Part shown: piece by piece, positions 12,532 through 25,260 of the stretch
How the letters are laid out: each line of letters opens with the position of its first letter
Position numbering within the stretch: position 1 is the stretch's first letter
NCBI GenBank assembly: GCA_013397795.1
Contig: VZTJ01005995.1
Coordinates: forward strand, 248,001-312,000
Source of the DNA: Orthonyx spaldingii
Taxonomy: Eukaryota > Chordata > Aves > Passeriformes > Orthonychidae
Reading direction: 5' to 3'
Length of the DNA stretch: 64,000 nt
Position numbers and translations under genes: made by a program
Notes under the pieces: generated by a model
Databases searched by the model: none
What the model saw: only the letters and a program-made list of their open reading frames with translations
Told to the model about the DNA's origin: nothing

Positions 12532-15500
12532 ATATGAATACTAGAATTAGAAATAGTTGAAATTTTACTTTTCATTTCTTATAAGTTCTTTTTTGGAAAG
12601 CAGCTGTTGAGTTTTAATTAGTAAACACAAATTACTGTTGAGTTTATCTCTAAGATTATTCCTTGTTCTTTAATTTAATTTAATTTAATTTAATTTTATA
12701 TTTTTAAGAAATCCTTGTGCTCCGTTGCTCTTAGAAATGAAAAAAGGAGCCTGAAGCAATTTTAGCTCCAAGTGCTCTGTATTCAAGAAGTTCTTTTTAT
12801 TTCCTGGGACATCCTGATTTGTGAAAAGAATATAACAATCTGACCTTGAAAAACAGGTCCTCTTTTTCAGAGTTAGCTTGTTCCTTTTCTTTTGTATCGT
12901 ATCTCTGGTGTATCAGGTTATGCTAATCTCTGTTGTGGTATATTTATGTTGCTGCAAACTGCCCCATGCCGTTGGACTGAGGGATAAGAAATCAACATTG
13001 TTCTTTCGGCTCAGTGCCTCTACGGTCTGTTAACATATGTCAGAGGTTCCTGGTGTAAAATTGCTTTAAGTTAAAGTAGGTGGTAGTGTAGAGAAATCAG
13101 AGTTGGAAACAATCGAAATGTCTTGCAAGCTGAGAGCAATGCTCTTTTGGGAGAAAGAAAGGGAATGTAAAATACTAGGCAAAATCACTTAGAAATTTCA
13201 AGACTGCTGTGATGCATTCAATAATATCACAGGGGAAAGAAATTTTCTTTACAAGAAACAGGCTGCCAGTTGAGACTATTAACCATTCTGTTACCCCTAC
13301 GTAATAAAGCTAAATCATGTAAGCTGTGCAGATAACAGATGGCCCAACAGAGACAAATTATTTGTGATGTAACTGATAACTAGGTCAAAGCTGAATTATT
13401 GTGAGAAATGGATGGTACTTTAAAAGAGCACTGAACAGTTTGCAAGATTAGGGACAACTTGACTTCCCAAATGAAAGCAGTGAGAGAAATGAAGTGCATC
13501 TTGTTATGAGCGTGTACGGATCCATAAAGACAAAATGCAGGAGTAAATGGATGACAGAGAACAGATTTCTTGGTAATAAACGAGAAGGCAATCACAACAA
13601 AACACAATTGCCCAGTGCCAATGACACACAGTCATGGCAACTATTATACCTATCTCCTGCAGACATAAGTAATTTTCTGGACAAATTAAAATGTACAAAA
13701 CTTATTCTTTTTTATTTCTTGCTTTGTATACATACAGTTTTATGACTAATTTGTGATGACATCAGTGGTCATCATAGATCTTGAAACAGATAAACAGACT
13801 TAGCTGATTGCTTTATTAAGAATGAGTGACAGAAAATGAATATTGGAGATGATCAAAGCATGACTTCAGGGAAGATATGGAAACGATAACATTAATCTAA
13901 TGTTAATATTTAAAACTTGCTCACTTTGCGTAGAAGAATCAATTAGTGATTCTGGGGTTTTTTTGCAATATGTTCTTCTTTATAATTTAAATCTCATTAT
14001 TACTCTTTTATTTAGCTAAACACAACAGTGATTGTTAAATACTGGCTATTGTAATTGATCAAAAATATGAATCTTTTCTACTTGTTTTATGCTAATAAAT
14101 AAAGTGCAATATCTTTTTAGATTTCCTAAATATCACATTTTTTTTTTACATTGCTGATCTGCATAGGACAAACTTTTCCCAAACTCCAAAGATAGATGAA
14201 AGTTTTCTTCAGGGTAAAAACTGACTGTTCTGAAGCCTGCCAGTTTTATTTAAATCCTTTTTTTATTTTTTTTATTGAGCCAACTCTGCATTGTAGAGTG
14301 ATTTTTACTCAGAGTATCCCAAAACCCTCACTCAAACCAATAATCATGTGTTGATAGGTGAAATTAGTTTCAGAATTCTAATGAAGCTCAGCAGCTGGGA
14401 GACAGACAGCTCATCTGAAGATTAAATGAGAAAAATTGCCACTTTTGCTGGTTCCTTTAGAAACTCATTTACATTCTGTCAGCTCCCATTAGGGATGGGA
14501 ACTGCGAATATTGAGAGAAATATGCATGAATTCAGTGCTGAAATGGCCAATCGTGATCAGTTTCTTCTTGCTTACAAAGTTGCCAGAAGATTTTATGTAG
14601 TTTTGCCTTCTGGAAACAGTGGGTGATAATCTGCTTGCTTTCCACTGTCTTCTAACATTTCTAATTTAACATAACCAAAAGAACCAATCCCCAGCATAAC
14701 AAGGACAACATAGGATAAAAATGTAATCCTAAATCTTGGGATTAATATTCCTGGAGCCTTCTATACAGTATTCTGTCCTTTTTGTTTTTCATTTTTTTTT
14801 TTCCTTTTCCAACCATGTGTCTGTAAAGCTTCACTATTTCTTTTTATGTGACAACACTGATAAGAAAGGTACCGAGCAATTCATCTTTCCCTGTCCTTGT
14901 TACAGCCCTGAATTTTTATGTACTTGGATCCTCATCATATTGACAAGTCTTCATGAGGTCTGCTGACAGAGCCAATAGTAGACTAGGAATCTATAGCATG
15001 CAAGTGTTATCCATTTCTGCACTGACTTTGGTTATATTTATATAGACCACAAGTAAAGGTGACTGTGCCAATGAAAGAAATGCATTTAAGTGTTCAACCA
15101 GGAATGTAAAAGACAATGCAGAAGTGCATACAGGAAGAGTAATGGTACTTTAAACATGGGAAAGTGCAATGCTGGTTTGTTGCAGATTTTTGTTGTTTTC
15201 AATTTTCTTGAAATACAGGTTGCAGAAGATTAGTAAGGGCATGGAAGGGTAAGATGCTCAACAAATGACTTTCTACTGCATCTACAGGACAGTTTGAAGA
15301 CAAATTCATAGTTCAATGAAACAGACATATTTTCTGTTTCAGAAATAATTAGGCAAATTCTAAATGAAAAATTATCTTTTTTTGTTAGATCTGTAGGTTT
15401 GAGTAGTTTATTCCCAACAATTCTAAGAGAAAATAGATCACTAATGCAGTTGATTTTGAATAAAGATGAGTAGGTTATTGTGAATAGTCTTGCACCCTGA

Positions 15501-16380
15501 AGAACATACTAGCATCATTGGAATGGAACAAGTCAGTTCTATAGGACATCTTAAATGGCTTGAACCTCACAGGTAGAAATGTAGCATTTGCATTACACTT
15601 ACAAGGAGAGGATTACAAAAAGGAAATGATTTCACAAAAGCAGACATGAAAAATAGCTAAATTTATCATGCATTTTGAAAGTGATGCTGCACAACTTTAT
15701 GGTGATACTAAGTGTGAATACAGAGATTACAAAGAATGAGAACGATTAGAGATGTTAAAGGATACTTCGTACATCTGCAGATACAGATTTTCAGCCGGTG
15801 CAATGCTTTCAATGTATCACCTGATAATCCTTGCTTCCGTGCTCCTTACTCTCACTCCTCTAAAGTACATAGAAAAATAATTCATGATTTAGAAAAGACA
15901 CGGAAGAATGACACGAGTTTTGGAAACTCCATTTCAGTGTTTTGGAGTGAAGGGTTTAGCTACCTGACCTTTATAAAGTAGTTTAAGAAATTTCATTATA
16001 ACATACTTAGGACTATTTAAAACACTAGAGAAATCTGGAAAATAAGAATCTCAATATGCACTCTACAGATATCCTACGGAATCAGGTACTATTTCAAATG
16101 CATGAAACTAACACAAACTAAAAGCTGAAAGCAGATGAATTTATTGTCAAGAAATGGCACACGGTATCACTGAAATAGCCAGTATGTGTGAGTGGACTCT
16201 TCATCACTGAAATCTAAAGAATGCTTGTAAAAAAAGTATAAAGTATTTTCCACAACACCTGTGTCAAAAAGTATTTAATAAAATACTAGTAGCATTTATG
16301 TATATGCTTAGCATTTCAAAAATTTGAAAGTTATACTAATTCATATGTACAAAATTTGTAATCTATATAATAAGTAAGTT
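12532..16380. other. AT-rich interval, no gene seen
   Basis: No coding exon recognised. It holds a (TTTAA)n run and ordinary AT-rich sequence. The 66-codon frame at 14426-14626 is the least random-looking piece and is discussed as a possible conserved noncoding stretch. I cannot assign it to a protein. Confidence 0.55.
12669..12697. repeat. (TTTAA)n microsatellite
   Basis: Five to six tandem TTTAA/TAATT pentamers, perfect apart from the ends. Confidence 0.92.
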
Positions 16381-16381
16381 C

Positions 16382-16990
16382 ATGGGAGCTACTGTTCAGA
16401 CAGTCTCTGTCTCTGGTAATATCATGGAACAGATTCTTGTGGAAGTTATGTCAAGGCATGTGGATGCCAGAGAGGTGATTACAAACACCAAGAATGGTTT
16501 CACAAAAGGAAAATTGTGTCTGAGTATTCTGGTGGCCATCTACAATGGACCGACCACATCAGTGGATGAAGGAAGAGCTATGGATGTCATGTACCTTGAC
16601 TTCTGTAAGGCCTTTCAAGTGTTCCCACACAACATCCTTGTCTCTAAATGGGAGAGATATGGGTTTGATGGATGGAATATAAAATGAATAAGAAATTGGA
16701 CAGATGGCAGTTTCCAAAGACTTGCAGTCAACAGCACTTTGCCCATAAGGAGATTAGTAACAAGTTGTGTCCCTCAGAGGTCTATACTGGGACCAGTATT
16801 ATTCAATATATTTATTGACACTGGGCTTGAGTGGAACCTCAGCAGGTTTGCAGATAATATCAAGATGAGCAGAGCAGTTAATTCACTTGAGGGAAGGAAT
16901 GTCATCCAGAGGAGCCTTGCCAGGCTGGAGGAGTAGGCCTATATGAACCTCATGAAGTTCAGTAAGGCCAAGGTCCTGCACCTGTCTTAG
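16382..16990 (+). pseudogene. Broken CR1 reverse-transcriptase (ORF2) fragment
   Basis: Remnant of the CR1 polymerase, which copies element RNA at the target site. One reading frame carries recognisable motifs throughout: IMEQIL, GFTKGK, YLDFCKAF (motif A, catalytic Asp kept), GFDGW, GPVLFNIFID and FADN. In FADN, the second Asp of the usual FADD catalytic pair is Asn. A few residues between IFID and the FAD motif are lost in frame. The frame is interrupted by TGA at 16685, TAG at 16934 and TAG at 16988. There is no frameshift, and each stop sits where CR1 normally has tryptophan. It is not functional. Confidence 0.88.
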
Positions 16991-16992
16991 TA
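16382..16992 (+). mobile_element. CR1 LINE fragment (reverse-transcriptase part)
   Basis: A plus-strand CR1 piece covering the central reverse-transcriptase region and lacking both the 5' part and the 3' UTR. It begins around the IMEQIL motif and ends at KAKVLHL. Both ends are abrupt, with no octamer repeat on the right, so it is internal to the element and was cut by later deletion. Confidence 0.9.
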
Positions 16993-19559
16993 TTAAGACA
17001 TAATTAGGGTGACCTCAGAATTGAGAGCTCGTAATGATTTTAATTACACTCGAATCTATGTGCAAGAGTTGTTTTAGAAGGTTAGTGACTAGTAGATCTT
17101 AATTTTCAAATATTACCCTTAATTACCATGAATAATACTTGAAGATCATTTTCTTGTTTGCCTGATTTAGTTATTGATACCTGTAAAAGAGTGATTGCTG
17201 GAAAAAGGAAAAATAGAGTTGACTTTATTGAATTCTGTCTGGGATTTGATATATATAGAAGAGATTTACAAAGATAAACGTTATGTATTTACATTGCTGG
17301 CATGTCTCATTTTTTTTTGCTGGCACTCTTAAGTTAAGAAGCTTTCTTCATTAATTTCCATACAGGTCAATGACCTGTATAACAGCTCTCTGCTGTAAGC
17401 ACTCTTATACTCTATAAATTGCCTTACATATTAAAAAAATCATCTCCACATAGCAAACGATCTGTTAATGAATAGCTGAATGACTAAAATGCATGTTGAG
17501 AAATGAATAAAGATTTTGTAAAACAATTAAGCTTAGCATTATGCTTACATTACTCTGGTATTTGCATTACAAGAGAGTATTGTAGAGTCAGAAAAGTGAT
17601 ATGAAGACAGATGTGTTATTATTGTGAAAGTCAACAGCCTTCATAACTAACTCCTCTGTTCTGTTTATACCATGCTGAAAAATAATTTGTTTTGAAGCTA
17701 TAATATTCAGTATGTCAAAAATAAACATTTATAAATGTGCTACTGATTTACAAGGGAGGCTAATAAGAATGTGAAAACATTTGACCATTTGTACCAGATA
17801 ACTATTTTACAAGAGTGAAAAAATGAATCTGTCATACAACAAGCAAATATATAATCCTTTTTCAAGTAAGAACCCAAGTTTCTTCTGATATAATTGTATT
17901 TTGCATGAAATTTTTGTTACTGCTATTTAACATCTGTATTGAAGTATTGCCTGAAGAACAACTCATTGCGCTATAGGATTTATAAAATAGAGCTCCACAG
18001 TCTATGATATAGCACTTATTTGAAAAGAAATGTGATAGAGGAGTAAGGAGGTGAAACTCCAATGAGGGTTTTGCAGTAGAGAAATGGCTGAACCAAAGCC
18101 TCAGGTACATACTAATTGGGTGTCATATTATCCCAAGCACACTACTTTTTTTTTTGATGTTTAGGAACTCTATAAAAAACTAATCTGATGTAAACCTTGT
18201 AAGTTTTTAAAATCAGCCCTAAATATATGGCATTCTTAGGCTCCTGCTAATTTACCTGCATAATCCATCAGCAGTTTTGATCTCCTAGGAGTGCAGTTGT
18301 GTAAGTGTGACTCTGCATGGTGCCTAGAGCCATGCTCCTGTGCTGAACAAGCAAGACCTTGAAGTGAATTCAATATAACTTTGAATATATTGCTTTGGGA
18401 TTTGTGCTAATGTATCTGCATGGTGTTACAGTGTGCACTGTTGACATTTTAGAGATAGATTGGCTGAGGGAGATAACTTGGCTGGTGCAGCTGAGAGACA
18501 CTTTGATTGCCACAGGCTGAGGATCCCACAGCTCTCCAGTACTGGAACACCAAGCAATTTTTGCATATTGTCTAGTCTTGAACCATGTGGATTGAACTCA
18601 GAAACATGGATTCTGGGGTTTCTAGGATGCAAACTTTTTAGACAACCCACGTCTTTCACTTTTTAGATAGGGCTCTGTTTTCTTTCACCAACAAAAAGTT
18701 GTTATTTTGGTTGGGTTTTTTGTTTCATAATATAATTCCAAATATAAAATCTTTGATTAAATAGAATTGTCCCTCTCTGCACTGTTCTAATTAGTTATGA
18801 AGAAGAGAAAGAAAGATTAAGCGATGAGAAGATTAATGATGAATTCTTGCTACCTCGGAGCCTCTAGCAGCTACCTTCTTTCAAGCTGTGAGGTAGAAAA
18901 TGAGAATTCTGGCAATGAAAAAAAGAGACCATAACAAAAAAGTGATGGTAGTTTCCCTAAAGCAACATTTTTCATCCTTTCCAAGTAGATGTCTGCTTAT
19001 TCAAAGTTAAATGTTCATTACCACCTCCCTTACAGCTGCTGTAAAAGCAAGTTCAAAAATGTATCAGTGAGAAGGCAATAGAATTTACTCGTGTGGCTCT
19101 GGAAAGGTCATCAGAGAATACTTTCTCCTGAGATTACAGTGCAAGGAGCAAGCAAGTGAGATTATATTCATTTCAGATGGTAATTACATTTTCAGCACTT
19201 CAGAAGCACCCAGTTGCCTCTCCTGACACCATAAGTCTGGAAAGGTAAAATGAAGTACCTTTCAGGCACTTGTATCTATTAGATTGTATACTGTGATCCC
19301 CACGTGCTTGGTAATATGTTGAACCTATAAAACATTATTACTCTGGTCAGTTAAAAGGCACCAATCTTTTTTCCACTGTCATTTAAAACTTCGAGGTGGT
19401 TTGAAATGTTTGCCCTTACAGAAGCCATACCCTATTGGGTTATAATTGCTTGAATGCTGTATTTAATTAAATTCAAAACCAGTTTCCTTGGAACAAATAT
19501 AAGACCCACTGGTCTGTAATGCCAAGGATCATATATGGCTTTTTTATTTTATTTTTAAC
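16993..19559. other. AT-rich interval, no gene seen
   Basis: No exon or repeat family recognised. Overlapping 68- and 77-codon frames on opposite strands near 18426-18666 are chance. The one sharp signal is the inverted repeat at 17360-17380. Confidence 0.55.
17360..17380. promoter_or_regulatory. Perfect IR-1 nuclear-receptor-type inverted repeat
   Basis: The sequence TACAGGTCAATGACCTGTA, extended by one pairing base each side, gives two 10-base arms around a single A. Each arm contains the consensus half-site AGGTCA. AGGTCA-N-TGACCT is the IR-1 arrangement bound by some RXR heterodimers, such as FXR/RXR. The arrangement is seen directly. Any function is inferred, and a single occurrence in AT-rich DNA may be chance. 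Confidence 0.4.
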
Positions 19560-19760
19560 CTAAGATAACAACTTCCCAATCTTTGGAAACCGTGTGTGGT
19601 TTATTAAGGATATATTGCATATCTTCATTGCTACCTCTGCTATTTCACACTTCAGTTCCTTCAGAATTCTTTCATCAGCACCATCTGGTCCCAGTGATTT
19701 ACTGCCCTGGAGTTTTTCTGAGTTGTTCAATAACATCTTTCTTAGAGGCATCAGCCTTTG
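19560..19760 (-). mobile_element. Ancient CR1/L3-type LINE fragment
   Basis: The minus-strand translation reads SLGPDGADERILKEL followed by an isoleucine-rich helix and TRFPKIGK. This matches the order of the fingers region in CR1/L2-type polymerases (K-x-PGPDG, then the segment ending in WK). The usual Trp-Lys is missing and the copy is heavily diverged, so it is much older than the other CR1 pieces. Degenerate homology may extend right to about 20090, but I could not support that. Confidence 0.55.
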
Positions 19761-20504
19761 TTAAGTCCACTCATTAATTTCTTAAAAAAATTATCTTTGA
19801 GTCAAGAAATTTCCTCTTTGCGCTTCATACCAAATATGAATGTAGAAAGCTACTTTTCATTTTTGCCTTGCTTTGATTCCTTTGTTCATTAGTTGATAGT
19901 TCAAAGGACTAGTAGTTGTGCAGTTTTTCGCTGGTTTCTGAAAAAGCTTTGGGTTTCTTCCTGCCTCTTGAAGATGTTTTGATGATCTTAGCCAAACTTC
20001 TTCCTCCCTTATTTTCTTCCCTAATTATCGTATTATTTTTCCTTTTGTGCACATTTCTTCTGAGCTTAATGGTAGGACTACGTTTATGTGATGTATAGTT
20101 ATATTATGTTAATAAGCTCTCAAGAAAATGAAGATTGGGTACATTTTGAAGCTGTATATTATGAAGAATTAGCATATTATTATGAATTTCCTGTACAGAA
20201 TGAATAATTCTGTGGTAAGTGGGGTGTGATTTTACACCTACATTTCTTACCGAGTGCCTGGGTAAATGAATGTAGAAATTTCCACCTTCAGTAAGTCTGT
20301 GTTTATGTGCTTATGAGCAACTTGGGGCAGGGAGGGAAGTCTAGAGTGAGACCTCTGGATGGGCAATGCTTTATCTCTAAAGAACATCCTTGGTCTTTTT
20401 ATTTGTCTTTGATCTCTGCAGTTCATATGGAGTACAAGGGAAGCTTGAGAAATGCACTTGGCATAGCATAGCCACTAAGGTTTCTCAATCCTGGTTAGAA
20501 ATCA

Positions 20505-20850
20505 CACGCTCTCTCCTGAGCAGTGAGTGCTGGTCTCAGAGCTGGCCTGGGCTCACCTTGGCAGGAGCTGGGCTGGGCTGGTTTCAGCTCCTGCCTTGGA
20601 GCCACGTGCCTGTTACTTTCCCTGCCTGAGCCTGAGCTCTGCCAGTGCCTCCACGGGAAGGGTCTGGCAGAGACAGGGGACCACTGCCCAAATAAGAAGA
20701 GGCCCTGTGACTGAGCCTGGGGAGGCTGCAGGGCCATGTTCACACTCAGTTGGGAGCAGCCAGAAGGCAGGAACCCAGGGTAAAGAAGAATATAAAAATT
20801 GCCTGCGTAGGACTCCCAAGGCTCAGTGGAGGGGACTCTCACCATGAACA
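20505..20850. other. GC-rich island of unknown origin
   Basis: G+C rises sharply against AT-rich flanks on both sides, with several overlapping frames on both strands, as expected from low stop density. Visible blocks include GGAGCTGGGCTGGGCTGG and CTGCCTGAGCCTGAGCTCTG. Near the right end, GAATATAAAAATTGCC resembles a TATA box. The sharp edges and the TATA-like site suggest an LTR fragment, but I see no TG...CA termini or known LTR blocks. A first exon or short CpG-poor regulatory island is the alternative. Confidence 0.35.
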
Positions 20851-22642
20851 TCATATTTCTCCCTGTGAAAGCCTTAGATTATTAATGACATATCATGTAT
20901 CACCTGCTTACATAAATTCAGTGCTTTATGAGAAGGATTGAAACTTTCAAATGCAAGATCGAGAGGAAAGGTGAATATAAACCAGGAACAGTAGTGGGTG
21001 GTTTACATAATAATTTTAATTGAATTATTAACATGGTTTTTCTGTTACAATATGATAATTTGCTGGTTTAGGCTGTTAAAACACCAACAGACAGTAACTT
21101 CCTTGCTCCATATATCTGGTTTCCTTTTGCCATAACAAAATTTTGGATGTAATATTTTTAAGCCTTGTGGCTTGGTTTGATCCAAAAATTTCCAGCTGTG
21201 TCTGCTTTGAAACAAAGGCTACATAATCACTTCTCAATCTATGACTGTTCAGGCTGCCCCCTGGTTCATCTTAGCAAGCTCTATCTTTCTCTGGGTGCCT
21301 CAGGTTCCATCACTACTGTCATTCCATCTCCTTGCCCTACCCTTTCCTTTTCCAAATGTGAACAACTCCTCTCTCACGTCCACCTTCTGGAGGACTGGGG
21401 TGACTCAGACTGCAATAGCTGAAACACAGAAAACATGTGACTTTCTCTGGATGACCTAGCTGCAGCCTGCTGAAGAAACAAAGCCCACTGGAATGAGTCA
21501 CCATAGAAGCAGCAGTAGCAAAATCATGAGGTCCCAGGATCCTTTTGTAGTTCATTTCATATTCAGACTCACATTGTTCCCCAAGAAGGTTTTTTCTCTT
21601 AACAAATAATTTTTAACTGTAGGGTGGAAATTTTCATAATACCCGAGAAATGTACTGACTATCCTGATGCAGACAGACATGTTATAAGGATGCAAATTGC
21701 TTTCCTTTGATTGTATTACTTCACATAGAGATACTGTCGAGAGAAACTTTGATGTTCCTACAGTGGCATTTTTGACTAGGAAAACAGGAGATTGCTAAAA
21801 GCTAATTAAATGTTGTTCTGATGTTTTACATAACCATAGCCCAAGCTCAAGCCAAGCTTATAGGAAACAATGGAAAGTGCTAGCATACACTGTGACAACT
21901 GACCTTTTTTTTATATGGACACAAATTATTTGGACCACTAGCATGGTGATTTATTTAATATGATGCAAAAAAGCCATTGTAATTCAACCAGGTAATTATT
22001 ATGGCCTATTTGGAATTGCCATCTATCTGTTGTTCACATTCTATGTAATATCAACACAGAAGCCTGCCATATCTTCTTCTCTATTTAAATAGTTTCTTTG
22101 TTATATGTGGAGCTGGTAGTTAATTTAAAAATAAACATCACCTTTGAATTTACTTATTAAATTTGAAAAGAAAATGACAGTATGATAGTTTGATACATTA
22201 TTATAAACATAATGTCCTAAATTAGGCTTTACTGAATAGCTTTTAAGGACTTAAATGTTAAAAATGTTATTGTAAATCAAAGCAGCTGTAAAACAGACTC
22301 CACCTGGTTGTATTGTGTATAAAGATATGAATAAATAAATCTATGCTATTAGTTGGTACTTACACACTATTTGCAGACATGACCAACTACATCTATCTTG
22401 TTACTTGCGTGTTTTTGTATAATCATACATTGACAGCAGTAAAAATGGAGGTATGGTATAGAACAGTACACATAAACAATACATACACGTACATTTCAGA
22501 TAAATATAAACCTTTGTATTCTTCAGGCATATGTGTATCTTGATGTGACAGTCCAAAGTCCAATAACACTCTTCAAATGTACTGAAAATAGTACTCAAGC
22601 AAGAGCTTAACTTCAAAACATAAAACAGGTAAATTCTGGACA

Positions 22643-22694
22643 GATATATATAAATATATACACATACACATGCATACATACATATATTTATATA
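22643..22694. repeat. AT/CA-rich low-complexity repeat
   Basis: Alternating purine-pyrimidine run of TATATA, CACATA and CATACATA units. The tyrosine/valine-rich minus frame over it is an artefact. Confidence 0.8.
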
Positions 22695-25117
22695 ATCATA
22701 CTATATAATGGACCATTAGAAGGAAGAGTTCTAACATATAGCTTTGAATTTTAAACTGAATTCATGTTCACCAATTTGTGAAGTGGTGTTCAAAGAGAAT
22801 TTGCTTGTTTCCTAAACCTGTCTTTTGCCTCCAATCTTGACCTAGTAAAAACCATGCATATGCACTGAGCATACACATAGTAACTGATCATTGTCCTCCT
22901 TCTTTGTCCTCATGCCATTCATAGCATTATCTGTAAGTAAAAAGAATCATAGAGAAGTCACAAGTAGTTAATCCCATCTATTTTGCACCCAGTCAAAGCT
23001 TGATTTTTCTCTATAACTTTGATCTATGCATTTTAATTTTAAATGATCAGGTGTTAGCATTTCACTCTGTCTGGTGAGAGTCCACTTCAAACACTGCACA
23101 GTCTAGGCATTAGAGAATCATCTTCCTATTTATCCTCACTTACCTTCATATGATTTTAGAGGTTGTTCCACATATGCACAAAGAATTTTTGCCTTCTCAG
23201 TATAGCTGTTGAATCTTTGCTTGAGTATTTAGCAAAGTTAAATATAATTTATCTCTAAAATTTATTTCAAATTGATTTGCTGTTTTAATACTGAAATTCG
23301 TAGAACTATGTGCAATTTGCTGCACTACCACATACTTGTCTTGCTGTGAAAATTAATTGTTCCTATATGGTGAAATAAGGAATCTAAAATAAAGATTACA
23401 GTTATTTAGGTAAAAAGAAAGTTGCAGCCACATTAATGGGGATTGTTGAAAAAGATTCTAATGATCTAACTCTTGTTTTTCATAGAAAACAAAAGTTTTT
23501 CACATCCCTAGAAGAATTAGCATTTTCTTAAAACCATATCCTCTTGGCTTATAACCACAACTACTGCAGCACTTTTTCAGCTCTACCAAACTTTAATACA
23601 AAAGGTGATCTGAATTTGAATCAGATCCAAGCTTTCTACCCAAATATTGCAAATCCACCAGAATCAGCATCACTAATTCTTTAATAGAATAGATATTTTA
23701 TGAAACCTGACAATGTTAGTAGAGATTTTTTACAACTGCAGATTAAACTTTTTATGGAGAATCACAAATGACAGTCAGGTTCAATAGAACAAAGATTTCA
23801 TCTAATATTAGTTTCTGGCAAGTCAATTTGCAAGATTATTTTTGCAGATTAAATTAGCTATATTGGGAGGTCACCCTCTTACTTCTAAATCAGAAAGAGA
23901 GACAGTTGCATAATAGCATAATGCTGTAGATATATTATTAACCAATCTTTCACAATAAGAAAATTAGCTATTCACCAAGAAAGGGTGAATAAAATAAAAA
24001 GGTGTTTTATAACATAAGGAATAACTCTTGGAAGAAGCTGGGGAAAGGCCAGCTGAATATCACTAAGAGCGCAACCCTTCTTTATCTTAGTATTCAATCT
24101 CTGGAAAATATAAGATTTTAGCTAAGAGTCAGAGAAGGAAAACACCACAATTTAAACTGGCTTAGGATCTATCTATTCTGAGCTGCTTGATGCGTTTGTA
24201 CTTAAAAATGCAACTTCAGACTTTGGACTGCTTAATTAATCAGAAGCTATCAGTTCATCAGTAGTTGGTGATTTATAAATCCAGGCAAAGCAATTAATTT
24301 GGATTTGAAAGTTGCCACTAAGTTTAAACTGAGTACTAATGTTTTACGTATATTTATATTTATGTTTTAGAAGTCTAGTTATTTTTTACTTCTAAGAAAA
24401 GTCCTGGATACAATTATTCAGTACATTATAAGATGTGCACAAGAATTGAGACAAAAAATTCTGCGATAAAAAAAGAAGGAAAAACCCAAGTAATACAATT
24501 TACAGAAAAGTCATATATTGAATTAAACAATCTCTTATCTGTTTCCCAGGAACTTTTGTCACAGATCAGAAAAGTCTGTTTGAATCTCATCTTCCACTTG
24601 TCCAAAACCTGATTATCTTGCAGGGACAACACTTGCTCACGTCAAAACAACATAGGCTGTTTTGAAAAGAACATGAAAAATCAAAAAACCTAGAGATTTC
24701 TTTGGGCTAACTAAAGATTCCTTTAGTCCTGCTGCAAAGAGTAACAGGGATGAAAAAGGCATATCCAAGGTCAGCAATCTGTATTTTTAAATTTATTTAT
24801 TATTTAGGTTTACCAGCAATATGAAACACCCATAGAGAAGTATTCAACATTGTTATCCATTTAATTAATTTATCACAGTGAGATCATTGGCCAAGAATGG
24901 AATTCAAAAGCAGTGTGTTAGTCAAAGTAAATATAATAACTGGCATGTTTTTTCCTCACAAAAGCATTTGTGTTTCATCTGAAGTGCAAATGAATACGCA
25001 CTAGAGTAGAGTTTCCTGTTTCATAATAATGTTTAGTCAGTGACATTATCTACCCTCCTACTTGCCTACCTCTCAGTACAGGTCATTGTTGGCCTCCTTT
25101 CCTACATCATGAATGCC

Positions 25118-25260
25118 CCATGCCTGGCATTGTTCAAGGCCAGGTTGGATGCGGTTTCAAGCAACCTAGGATAGAGGAAGCTGTCCCTGCCCATGGATCC
25201 TGGGTTTGGAACTTGATGGTCTCCAAAGTCCCTTCCAACCCAAACTATTCTATGATCTTT
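25118..25260 (+). mobile_element. CR1 LINE, short 3' tail
   Basis: Plus-strand copy: TTGTTCAAGGCCAGGTTGGATG, then CTGTCCCTGCCCATGGATCC, AACTTGATGGTCTCCAAAG, CCCTTCCAACCCAAACTATT, ending CTATGATCTTT where the octamer repeat should start. Only the last 140 bases of the 3' UTR are present, a heavily 5'-truncated insertion. It lies opposite in direction to most CR1 copies in the window. Confidence 0.92.

Larger units (their letters stand above)
19761..25117. other. AT-rich interval with one GC-rich island
   Basis: Apart from the island at 20.5 kb and an AT/CA-rich repeat at 22.6 kb, nothing is recognisable. Frames at 21165-21555 on both strands overlap each other and show no motif. Confidence 0.5.

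Noticed and set aside
20495..20854. 119-codon minus-strand frame in the GC island
   Set aside because: Several frames are open on both strands at once, as expected from GC content, with no domain.
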